Positions 9,553-17,317 of a DNA stretch of 64,000 bases are shown piece by piece; positions within the stretch are counted from its first letter, which is position 1, and the number at the start of each line of letters is the position of its first letter. A program made the translations under genes and the position numbers. The DNA is from Polyangium sp. 15x6 (lineage in GTDB: Bacteria > Myxococcota_A > Polyangia > Polyangiales > Polyangiaceae). Location of the stretch: NCBI RefSeq assembly GCF_029960785.1, contig NZ_JASBQE010000014.1, positions 62,001 through 126,000 on the forward strand. Reading direction: 5' to 3'. Under the pieces are notes generated by a model, which made no database searches, was not told the origin of the DNA, and worked only from the letters and a program-made list of their open reading frames with translations.

Positions 9553-11367
9553 ATGCTGAAGAAGAAGCTCATTCCAACTCCCCTCGTCGTACGCAAGGGT
9601 GTTACGAGGCGTCCGCTCGAGCCGGTACTTTCATGGCGCCTCGGCTTCACCATGTTGATGGTCTGGAAGGTGATCTGGCACAGGCTGATGGCGCGGCTTC
9701 GGGCTCCGCATGGCCCCGGCGGCAAGTATACGCCGCTCCGCCTCGCCGTCATGGTCCGAACGGACATGGAGCGGCTGGGCGGCCTCTGGGTCAAGGCTGC
9801 TCAGATCATGGCGATGCGCAGGGACATCTTTCCGAAGGTGTTCTGCGACGAGCTGTCCAAGCTGCATGATCGAGCGACCGGGTTTTCCGGCGCCGTCGCG
9901 CGCAAGATCATCGAAGAAGAGCTCGGGCGCCCCGTCGACGAGGTGTTCCGGGAGTTCGACGTCGTCCCCCTCGCCGCGGCTTCGATCGGCCAGGTCCACA
10001 TCGCGCGCCTGCGGGAGACGAATACCAAGGTGGCGATCAAGGTCCAGCGGCCTTCCATCGCAGACTCGCTCAGGAGGGACCTCGCCATCATCGCGGGATA
10101 CCTGAGCTTGCTTCGCTGGGTCCCCTCCTTGTCGTGGATGAACCTCGACGAGATGTACCAGAAGCTCGAGGGTACGCTCGCGGACGAGCTCGATTACCGC
10201 ATGGAGGCCGGCGCGATGCGCCGAATGCGGCGCACCCTGCGGCAAACCAAGGTCTACGCCCCGAAGGCGTTCTCGCAATACTGCACGAAGCGCGTCCTGG
10301 TGATGGAGTTCGTCGACGGCGTGCTCATGTCCGATTACATCGAGGCTCTCGTCAACGATCCGAAGAGAGCCAAGAGGTGGCGCAAAGAAAACAACATCAA
10401 TCCCAAGAAGCTGGGCGCGCGACTCTACCTCAGCTACCTGAAGCAGCTCCTCACCGACAACCTGTCCCACGGCGATCTTCATCCGGGCAACATCATGATG
10501 TTGCGGAACAACCGGATCGCGCTCATCGATTTCGGCTCCATCGCCGTCCTCGACAAGGGCTGGCTCTCGAAGTACGTGCTCTCGCTCAGGACCCTCGCCG
10601 CGCGGGATTTCTCGAAGTACGTGGACATTTATCTGACGATGCTCGCGGGCATCCCGAACATCGACATCGAGGCGATGCGCAAGGAGGTCGTGAGGGAGCT
10701 GGAGACCTGGGAGGCCATCTCGGACGTCAAAGGCATCCCCTACGAGCAGCGCTCGTTGCTGGGAGGGGTCTCGAGGTTGACCGCGATCTTCGGCAGGTAT
10801 CAATTGCCGCCCATCTGGACCTCTCTGCGCGTCATGCGCAGCGGCGCCGCGCTCGATGCGTCCCTCAAGTACCTCATCCCCGACGCCGACTGGTTCAAGC
10901 TCGCGCGGAAGCATTTCGCGCGCGAGCAGCAGTACATGCTCAAATTCATGGCGTCGAATCAAAGCAGGCAAGCGCTGGCCGGGTCCATCAACGATCTGAT
11001 GCGCCTCCCCGCGAACATCGGCGAAAACCTCATCTTCCAGGGCGAGCTCATCCGCAAGCGCGCGATGAGCTTTCAGGCGCAGCTCTCGAAGGCCGCCGCG
11101 GTCGGCAAGGCTCTGTTCACCACACTCTTGAACGTCGGTCTCATCGCGACGGTGTTCATCGTCGCGAAGTACGTGACGAAGCAACACGGCTTGGGCAAGA
11201 AGGCCGTCTCGGCGCTTCCGGTACGGGATGTCTTCGGATCAATGCCGCAATTCGCGCCCGGCGTGTGGATCCTCATCATCATCCTGTCGCTCTACTTGTT
11301 GCGAAGCATCGCGAAGCTCGTGAAGCTCCTCGGGGTCAAGGGGACGGGGACGAACCCGTGGGTTTGA
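9553..11367 (+). CDS. UbiB/AarF/ABC1-family atypical kinase with two C-terminal membrane segments
   Basis: 604 aa. The family (UbiB, COQ8/ADCK) are protein-kinase-like ATPases linked to isoprenoid-quinone lipid metabolism. Visible landmarks: the KxGQ-type motif as KAAQ (Lys81-Gln84), the Ala-rich loop AAASIGQV (141-148) that replaces the usual Gly loop, VAIK with Lys163, HGDLHPGN (306-313) and the metal-binding DFG (326-328). Two hydrophobic helices near 515-540 and 560-582 anchor the C-terminus, as in bacterial UbiB. The third position of the signature motif is Ala instead of Gly, which is unusual. No good Shine-Dalgarno precedes the ATG. A degenerate second copy of this gene lies at 46905-47794. 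Substrate unknown; a quinone or lipid role is family-based inference. Confidence 0.9.
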   Translation: MLKKKLIPTPLVVRKGVTRRPLEPVLSWRLGFTMLMVWKVIWHRLMARLRAPHGPGGKYTPLRLAVMVRTDMERLGGLWVKAAQIMAMRRDIFPKVFCDELSKLHDRATGFSGAVARKIIEEELGRPVDEVFREFDVVPLAAASIGQVHIARLRETNTKVAIKVQRPSIADSLRRDLAIIAGYLSLLRWVPSLSWMNLDEMYQKLEGTLADELDYRMEAGAMRRMRRTLRQTKVYAPKAFSQYCTKRVLVMEFVDGVLMSDYIEALVNDPKRAKRWRKENNINPKKLGARLYLSYLKQLLTDNLSHGDLHPGNIMMLRNNRIALIDFGSIAVLDKGWLSKYVLSLRTLAARDFSKYVDIYLTMLAGIPNIDIEAMRKEVVRELETWEAISDVKGIPYEQRSLLGGVSRLTAIFGRYQLPPIWTSLRVMRSGAALDASLKYLIPDADWFKLARKHFAREQQYMLKFMASNQSRQALAGSINDLMRLPANIGENLIFQGELIRKRAMSFQAQLSKAAAVGKALFTTLLNVGLIATVFIVAKYVTKQHGLGKKAVSALPVRDVFGSMPQFAPGVWILIIILSLYLLRSIAKLVKLLGVKGTGTNPWV

Positions 11368-11386
11368 TGGGAAAGCGAGGCGTGAC

Positions 11387-12886
11387 GTGCAGCGGCGCAT
11401 GAGGTTACGTCCACCCCTCACGCGAAGAGCCTTCCTCCGCGGCGCAGCCGGTCTTGGCGGCGGCCTTCTCCTCGGCTGCGGACGCAGTGGTTGCGGTCGG
11501 TCCGCACCGCTCGAGAAGAGGACGGCGGACGTCGTCGTGGTCGGCGCCGGTTTGTCAGGGCTCGTCGCTGCGCGGGAACTGCTGAAGGCAGGCGTCGGCT
11601 CCGTCGTCGTGCTCGAAGCTCGAAATCGGGTCGGAGGTTTGACCGTCAGCCAGGAGGTCAGCGAAGGCGTGATGGTCGACGGCGGAGGGACCTGGGTCAG
11701 CCCGAAGCACACACGCATCCTGGCGCTCGCGGAGGAGCTCGGCGTCGGCACCGTGGACGCGGCGGAGTCCAAGGGAAACCCCGTGTTCCTCTTCGACGGC
11801 ATCCGCGTGGCCGGGACGGGCCGGCTCTTCTCGCGCGCCGAGGCGCGCGAGCTCAGGCAGCTACGGGACAAACTCGAGGGGATGGCGGCCGAGCTCCCGG
11901 TGGGCGCGCCGTGGGACGCGCCACGCGCGGCCGAGTACGATGAAGTCTCGATGGCCCACTGGCTCACGGACAACTCGTCGACCGTCTGGGGAAGGCGCGA
12001 CATCGATCTCGCCATCGACTGGACGTTCGGCTGCCAGCCACACGACATCTCGCTCTTGCGGTTCGTCGCTGCCGTCAAATCCGTCGGCGGGCTCGAACGC
12101 TTGATGGCCATCTCGGACAGCCAGGATGTCTCGTTCAGCGGCGGCTCGCAGATGCTCTCGGTGAAGATGGCGCAGGCGCTCGGAGACCGGGTGTTGCTCG
12201 CTTCCCCCGTGACGCGCATCGTGGATGATCCGGCGGGCCCGGTGCGCGTCGAAACCGAGCGCCTGTCGATCGAGTGCGGTCGCGTGATCGTGGCCATGAT
12301 GCCAGCGGACGCTCGACGCATCGAGTTCGAGCCCGAGCTGCCCGAGCTCAAGGCGGGGCTCATCGCAAACTGGACGGGCTCGCCGGATTACAAGGCGCAC
12401 ATCGTGTACAAGACGCCATTCTGGCGCAATAGCAGGCTCAACGGCACGGCGGTCGGAGATGGCATCGTGGTGGACTTCATCTTCGACAGCACGCCAGCGG
12501 CCGGCACGCCAGGCGTCCTCGTGGCCTTCGGCGCAGGTGAGGAGCTACCCGCCACCGTGAACGACCGCAAGGAAGTCGTCACCCAGTCCCTCGTGAGTTT
12601 CTTCGGAGAAGAGGCCATCGACGCCATCAACTTCGTAGAAATGGATTGGCTCACCGAAGAATGGTCGACCGGGTGCGCGTCGCCGCTCGGGCCTGGCGTC
12701 CTCAGCAAATACGGTCCCGCCCTGCGCCAGCCCGTTGGCCGCATTCATTGGGGCGGCTCGGATACGTCCGCCGAGTTCGATGGATTCATGGAAGGCGCGG
12801 TTCGCGCCGGGGAGCGAGTCGCCTCCGAGGTAGCGGCGATCCTGCGCGAGAGCGGCGCCATCCCCGCACCCGCGAAATCGGGTTGA
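11387..12886 (+). CDS. Tat-exported, MAO-like FAD-dependent amine oxidase (lipoprotein-type signal)
   Basis: 499 aa from a GTG; an in-frame ATG at 11399 would shorten it by four residues. The N-terminus has a twin-arginine signal (TRRAFLRG) that ends in LLLGC, a lipobox, suggesting export in folded form and lipid anchoring. An FAD-binding Rossmann motif (VVVVGAGLSGL) and EARNRVGG follow. The C-terminal segment is close to monoamine oxidases: WSTGC, then QPVGRIHWGG and GFMEGAVRAGERVA. The Cys sits where mammalian MAO carries 8-alpha-S-cysteinyl FAD, so covalent flavin is plausible. It starts 19 bases after the kinase stop. The natural amine substrate cannot be read from sequence. Confidence 0.88.
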   Translation: MQRRMRLRPPLTRRAFLRGAAGLGGGLLLGCGRSGCGRSAPLEKRTADVVVVGAGLSGLVAARELLKAGVGSVVVLEARNRVGGLTVSQEVSEGVMVDGGGTWVSPKHTRILALAEELGVGTVDAAESKGNPVFLFDGIRVAGTGRLFSRAEARELRQLRDKLEGMAAELPVGAPWDAPRAAEYDEVSMAHWLTDNSSTVWGRRDIDLAIDWTFGCQPHDISLLRFVAAVKSVGGLERLMAISDSQDVSFSGGSQMLSVKMAQALGDRVLLASPVTRIVDDPAGPVRVETERLSIECGRVIVAMMPADARRIEFEPELPELKAGLIANWTGSPDYKAHIVYKTPFWRNSRLNGTAVGDGIVVDFIFDSTPAAGTPGVLVAFGAGEELPATVNDRKEVVTQSLVSFFGEEAIDAINFVEMDWLTEEWSTGCASPLGPGVLSKYGPALRQPVGRIHWGGSDTSAEFDGFMEGAVRAGERVASEVAAILRESGAIPAPAKSG

Positions 12887-12894
12887 TTCCCAGC

Positions 12895-13767
12895 ATGAAC
12901 GGGCTCGACTCCAGCCTGCGTGTGGCGCTCGCCGACAAACGCGTGAATCGGATCGACGGCCTCTACGTCGTCACGGACAGGCTGGATTATCCAGCCATCG
13001 ATCAGGTCTTTCCCCTCTTCGCTGAACAGCAATTCTTCCTCGACGAGCTTGCGCATGAGCGGATTCGAGGCGCCGAGGTTCTCGAGATCGGGCTCGGCTC
13101 GGGTGTGCTCTCGATCGGGGCGGCGCGCGCAGGCGCGAGGTACGTGACGGCGCTCGAGATCAATCCGCGGGCGAAGATCTTTGCTGGTTTCAACGCGATG
13201 CTGAACGGCGTCGCGGACAGGATCTCCATCGTCGACGGCAATGCCGAGCTCTTTCTGCCCCTCGCGGGCAGGCGCTTCGATTACGTCATGTCGAACCCGC
13301 CGTTCGAGCCAACGCCGCCAGGCATGCAATACTTCCATCACTCGGCGGCGGGACCGTACGGTCTCGACTTTCTGGAGAAGCTCTTCGTGGGCCTCGACGC
13401 GCACCTCACGGACGAGGGCTATGCGCAGATCGTGACGGCGGCGCCCGGCAACGCGGAGTCGCCAACGTTCCTCATCGATCTCGTCCAGAAACACCTGCGT
13501 GGCTCGACGCGCATCGTCCAGAACCCCTTCACGATGACGTTCGACGCGATCATGGATCGCCTCGCCGGCAAGAACATGGGCACCGTCGAGCAGGTCGATG
13601 CCTTACGCGAGATGGCCCGGCGTACCGGCGCAGCGCACGTGCACCTCTGCATGATACACTACGACCTGGGTCAGAAGAGCTTGAAGGTCGAAACATCGAA
13701 AAAGACCTACGCAGATTACTGGGACCTTCCCGCTGAAGAAATCATGCTACGAGCAAGTGGACCGTGA
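12895..13767 (+). CDS. SAM-dependent methyltransferase with NPPF motif (PrmC/HemK-like fold)
   Basis: 290 aa. The ATG at 12895 lies 8 bases after the oxidase stop; the frame is open further upstream but overlaps that gene deeply. SAM-binding motif I is VLEIGLGSG (about 62-70), and the catalytic SNPPFE (about 133-138) is typical of enzymes that methylate amide or exocyclic amino nitrogens in protein glutamine, DNA or RNA. The C-terminal third is not recognised. Target unknown: a protein or RNA N-methyltransferase is most likely, and a small-molecule role is possible given the neighbouring oxidase. Confidence 0.85.
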   Translation: MNGLDSSLRVALADKRVNRIDGLYVVTDRLDYPAIDQVFPLFAEQQFFLDELAHERIRGAEVLEIGLGSGVLSIGAARAGARYVTALEINPRAKIFAGFNAMLNGVADRISIVDGNAELFLPLAGRRFDYVMSNPPFEPTPPGMQYFHHSAAGPYGLDFLEKLFVGLDAHLTDEGYAQIVTAAPGNAESPTFLIDLVQKHLRGSTRIVQNPFTMTFDAIMDRLAGKNMGTVEQVDALREMARRTGAAHVHLCMIHYDLGQKSLKVETSKKTYADYWDLPAEEIMLRASGP

Positions 13768-15308
13768 CGAAGCCCCCCGGCAGAGCCGAAGAATCCGTGA
13801 ACAGAGGGCCTGGCCTGTGGAAGGAGATAGGCGGCCTCGCGCTCGCGGTATGGATTCTCGGCAGCATCGCGTATGGGTTCATACGGGACCAACGTCGAAT
13901 GGTCCACGCCGAGACGGCGCTCATCGTCGACGTCAAGACCACCACGAGCACGCAAACCGATGTCTGCGGCCCACCCACGAAGGACGGGCGCCCGGTGGTC
14001 ATCAGCATGCTCTACGGCGACGACAAGCGGGCGTGGGTGGAGCAGGCCGCCAATCGCTTCGCGAGGCTCTGCCCGACCATCCAGGTGAAGCTGTCGGCCA
14101 TGGGCGATATCGAGTCGGCCGACGCGATCCTCGACGGAAAAGCAAGGCCGACGTTGTGGGCGCCCGCCGATGATCTCGTCTTGCGGTACCTCGATCACCG
14201 CTGGAAGACGGCACATCGGCAGCGCAAACCGCTCTTCGAGATCGAGAAGCAGATCTCGCTGGTCCAGTCGCCTCTGGTCTTGCTCGTCTGGGATGATCGT
14301 CGCCAGGTCGTGGAGGCCGCCATGGCGAATCGGTCGCGCGAGCGCGGGCAATGGGCCGAGCTCATGTGCGCTGCCGTCCCGACGCAGCCGGACCTGTCGG
14401 GGATGCCCATCGAGGACATGGTGCCAGGTTCGTGGATCGATTGGTACGGACCGCCTCTCCCGCCGAAGAAACAGCCCCCGCCCGCGCCAAGGGCCGAAAC
14501 GACCCCGGACATAACGAAACCCCCGTCTGCTTCGCCCTTCCCCACCGTGGACGAGATCAAGTCCTGGGGGCGCGTCAAATTCGGTCACACGTCACCGACC
14601 CGAGCAGCGTCCGGATTCGAGACACTTTACCTGATGGCCTACGATTACGTGTTGCCCCCGAAAGTTCGGTCGAGCGACACGAACATCCCCAACAGCACAC
14701 GCTCGAAGCTCACGAGAACCATTCGTTCCATATCGAACGAGGTGACCCCCGATGACTTCCTGCGCGCCTTGCGCGAGCAACGGTCGGCGTTCCGCGGTTG
14801 GCTCAGGAGGTGCGAAGGCGGACTCGACGCGCCGCCGGACTCCACGGAGCTTCTCACCAATTCGTTCTTCAACGTGGGTTCGTCGCGCTACGACGCCGTC
14901 GCGACGTACGAGCACCTCGCGTTCGACACCCTCGCTCGGATCGACGAGTTTGCCAGCGTCCTCTCGGACGCCCGGATCCTCTATCCACAGCCGACGATCA
15001 TGAACCAGCATCCAGTCGTATTCCTCGACTTCGGCGACGAGATCACCGACGCGCGGAGGCTCATCGCGGGCAAGTGGATCGCCTTCCTGCGCAGCGACGA
15101 GATGCAGAAAAAGGCCATCGAACACGGCTTCCGCCCGGCGGACGCCGCGCTCTCCATCCGCGGCTACGATAGCGTGCAGAACCCTTTCCTGCGCTTCCGA
15201 CGATACGGCGTGACGTTCGAGGACCCGATCATCGAACCGCCGCGCCTCGACGGCGAGGTCGTGCACGAGCTCATCCGGACCTGGGAAGACGCAACCGGTC
15301 GAAATTGA
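13764..15308 (+). CDS. Membrane-anchored extracellular solute-binding-like protein
   Basis: 514 aa from a GTG that overlaps the methyltransferase stop by 4 bases (GTGA), implying translational coupling. One N-terminal membrane segment (about residues 24-43) places the rest outside the cytoplasm. The body has features of bacterial solute-binding-protein folds of the molybdate/iron type: VVISMLYGDDKRAWVEQAANRF near 73-94, a Pro-rich linker near 230-258, and a C-terminal lobe with GKWIAFLRSDEMQKKAIEHG. There is no permease or ATPase beside it, so it may be a sensor or partner protein rather than a transporter part. Last gene of the plus-strand operon. Confidence 0.7.
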   Translation: MTKPPGRAEESVNRGPGLWKEIGGLALAVWILGSIAYGFIRDQRRMVHAETALIVDVKTTTSTQTDVCGPPTKDGRPVVISMLYGDDKRAWVEQAANRFARLCPTIQVKLSAMGDIESADAILDGKARPTLWAPADDLVLRYLDHRWKTAHRQRKPLFEIEKQISLVQSPLVLLVWDDRRQVVEAAMANRSRERGQWAELMCAAVPTQPDLSGMPIEDMVPGSWIDWYGPPLPPKKQPPPAPRAETTPDITKPPSASPFPTVDEIKSWGRVKFGHTSPTRAASGFETLYLMAYDYVLPPKVRSSDTNIPNSTRSKLTRTIRSISNEVTPDDFLRALREQRSAFRGWLRRCEGGLDAPPDSTELLTNSFFNVGSSRYDAVATYEHLAFDTLARIDEFASVLSDARILYPQPTIMNQHPVVFLDFGDEITDARRLIAGKWIAFLRSDEMQKKAIEHGFRPADAALSIRGYDSVQNPFLRFRRYGVTFEDPIIEPPRLDGEVVHELIRTWEDATGRN

Positions 15309-15320
15309 TGAATGTTCGAG

Positions 15321-15340
15321 CCTGACCGCCGTGCGTCAGG
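15321..15340. terminator. Weak hairpin between convergent genes
   Basis: CCTGAC and GTCAGG can pair around an 8-base loop, followed by GCTTT. It overlaps the last codons and stop of the SPFH gene and lies just past the plus-strand operon end. The T-run is short, so termination activity is uncertain. Confidence 0.3.
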
Positions 15341-16358
15341 GCTTTGGCGGCGCAGCGGTTCCCGGAGGCGCGGGAGCAGCGGGCGCGGCCGGGGCTGCGC
15401 CCATCGATGGCTCGACGTTCATGAGCAACTGCGCGCCCTGTCCTCCGCCGAGGACGACGACCTTCGAGCTCGGCGCCTTCGCCAGCTCGAGCGTCGCCTC
15501 GATGCTCCGCCAACGCAGCACGTCCGGATTCAGCTTGCTCGCAATGATGTTGTAATCCCGGATTCCGGCCGCCTCCGTACGTTTTCGCTCGGCCTCTTTC
15601 TCCTCGCGCTCGAGCTTGTAGCGGTACTCGAGCATGAGCTGCTCCTGCTTGTACTTGTCCGCGATTGCGCTCTCGACGATGGCCGGCAGCTCGATATCGA
15701 CGAGCTTGAGCTCCTGAATGATGACGTACGGACGCGAGGAAAGGTCGTCGTCGCTCTCCTCGAGCCTGCCGAGGACGGGTATCTGGCCGAGCTCCTGGAG
15801 GACGTCTCTCGAGCTCGCGTAAATCTCGTACGCCGGCCTGTTACCGAATGTACGTCGTACATGGGCCTCGACCTCGGGCTTGATGAGGCGCTTGAAATAA
15901 TCCGTGCCAATGTCCTGGTGCAGGAACCCGAGCATTTCCTTGTTCGGTCGATACCGTATCGAGACCTCGACCCCCAGGTCGAGCCCCTCCTCGCTGAGGA
16001 CGTCGAACTTCAGCGTTTCCTGCTGCAGGCGCGTCTCGTAAATGGTCAGGGAGTCCCATGGGGGAATGACGTTCACACCTTCGCCCCAGACGCGGTTCGT
16101 CACCGTCCCGCCCGCGAAAAACCGGTACATGACCGCATGGCTCCCGGACGGAACGACGATGAAGATGCGTGGCCACAAAAAGCCGAGCGCCAGAAGCACG
16201 AAGACCAGCGTTGCGTATGCGGAGAACTGGACGTTGCGGAGCCAGACGCGGAATCGATGCCGCGCGATGGCCGTTGCCCGCTCGAGGACCTGGGGCCCCT
16301 CTGAAGTGGAATCCGCGAGTTCGAGGGGCTCTTGCGTCTGCGGCTCTTGGTCGGACAT
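15336..16358 (-). CDS. SPFH/band 7 (prohibitin-like) membrane protein
   Basis: 340 aa. A cytoplasmic N-terminal tail is followed by one membrane helix (about 46-66) and a band 7 domain (about 67-260) with GSHAVMYRFFAGG, GEGVNVIPPWDS and SEEGLDLGVEVSIRYRP, typical of prohibitin/HflK/HflC proteins that form membrane microdomain scaffolds. A charged helical region rich in Glu/Lys/Arg (about 240-275) and an Ala/Pro-rich tail end the protein. It is the last of three membrane-associated genes downstream of the exporter on the same strand. Membrane-stress protection or exporter scaffolding is inference from context only. Confidence 0.9.
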   Translation of the reverse strand: MSDQEPQTQEPLELADSTSEGPQVLERATAIARHRFRVWLRNVQFSAYATLVFVLLALGFLWPRIFIVVPSGSHAVMYRFFAGGTVTNRVWGEGVNVIPPWDSLTIYETRLQQETLKFDVLSEEGLDLGVEVSIRYRPNKEMLGFLHQDIGTDYFKRLIKPEVEAHVRRTFGNRPAYEIYASSRDVLQELGQIPVLGRLEESDDDLSSRPYVIIQELKLVDIELPAIVESAIADKYKQEQLMLEYRYKLEREEKEAERKRTEAAGIRDYNIIASKLNPDVLRWRSIEATLELAKAPSSKVVVLGGGQGAQLLMNVEPSMGAAPAAPAAPAPPGTAAPPKP

Positions 16359-16384
16359 GGTCGTTTCTGGTACTGCCTACGAGG

Positions 16385-16636
16385 TCATCGCCAGAAGCGG
16401 AACGATCGCCTCTTCTTCGCCGCGCCTGGCGCATTCGGCATGGCCCGTGGCCCAAGATCGAGAGGAATGGGCCTGGGCCCTGAAGCCAGAGCTACGATGA
16501 AACCGCCGATCGGCGTCAAGAGCACCGAAAGAACGACTGCCCAGCGAAAGCCTATGCGGCGCGTTCCTCCGACGAGGCCCACCGCGAGCACGGTCAGCGC
16601 TGGCAGCAAGAAGCGGAAGATGGGGGTGAGATCCAT
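16385..16636 (-). CDS. Small two-helix membrane protein
   Basis: 83 aa, two predicted membrane helices (about 6-23 and 31-51) separated by a short basic turn, and a basic C-terminal tail ending KKRRSFRFWR. No family recognised. The ATG lies 15 bases after the stop of the DUF697-like gene, and the SPFH gene begins 26 bases further on, so the three are probably co-transcribed and may form one membrane complex. Confidence 0.65.
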   Translation of the reverse strand: MDLTPIFRFLLPALTVLAVGLVGGTRRIGFRWAVVLSVLLTPIGGFIVALASGPRPIPLDLGPRAMPNAPGAAKKRRSFRFWR

Positions 16637-16651
16637 GAAAGAACCGGTCGA

Positions 16652-17263
16652 TCAGGCACGCTCGTCAGACTTCGCCTCCTCGCGCACCTCCGCCACCGTC
16701 TCCTTCGCCCTCTCGAACTCTCGCTTGAAGTACGCGCGCATCGCGACTGGATCGAAATTGAGCAGGGTGCCGCCCGACTCGAAGTGCATCATGAACACCT
16801 TGCCCGTCGCGAGCGTGAAAGCACCTGCAAAGATGGGGATGGTGACGATGCCGAGCGCCGTGCCCACGCCCGGAATGAGCTTGGCCACGCTCGAACCGAT
16901 CGATGCGCCGAGGGTCAGCCCTCCCAGGCTCGAGAGCAACGACGTCACGAGCTTCTGCGCGATATCCTTGGTGAACTCGACCCCGTAGAGCTCGGAGAGC
17001 TCGGAGAGCATCTTCATCTGAACGCCCGTCACGGCGATCGCGTCGACGAGCGGAATGGGCACCGCTCCGGCGCCGAGCGACCACAGGACGTTGCGCCGGA
17101 TGATCGCCTCCGCGCGCCCCACGCGCGACGGCGCCGCCGAGGGCTCCGGACGGGAGGGTGGCTCGGGCTTGGCTCCCGCTTTCGGTTCAGGCTCCACCTC
17201 GATCGTGGGCTCGTCCCTGCCCTGCTTTGCTGGCTGCCTCGGCTGCGTATTCTCAGTCGTCAT
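16652..17263 (-). CDS. DUF697-like membrane protein
   Basis: 203 aa. An acidic and Pro-rich N-terminal 45 residues precede a hydrophobic domain starting RAEAIIRRNVLWSLGAG and PIPLVDAIAVTGVQMKMLSEL. The pattern PxPxxDxxAxxxxQxxMxxxL, followed by Gly-rich helices, is characteristic of DUF697 proteins, which often accompany membrane-associated GTPases. No GTPase gene is adjacent here. The charged C-terminal tail (about 175-203) is likely coiled. It begins 54 bases after the ABC exporter stop. Confidence 0.75.
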   Translation of the reverse strand: MTTENTQPRQPAKQGRDEPTIEVEPEPKAGAKPEPPSRPEPSAAPSRVGRAEAIIRRNVLWSLGAGAVPIPLVDAIAVTGVQMKMLSELSELYGVEFTKDIAQKLVTSLLSSLGGLTLGASIGSSVAKLIPGVGTALGIVTIPIFAGAFTLATGKVFMMHFESGGTLLNFDPVAMRAYFKREFERAKETVAEVREEAKSDERA

Positions 17264-17317
17264 GAGGTCCTGCCCAGTCTCGCATATTTATTGACGACCC
17301 GGTAGAGAAAAGCTGTG

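Noticed and set aside
9631-11187. 518-codon minus-strand frame
   Set aside because: Antisense shadow of the UbiB-type kinase gene, which has all family motifs on the plus strand.
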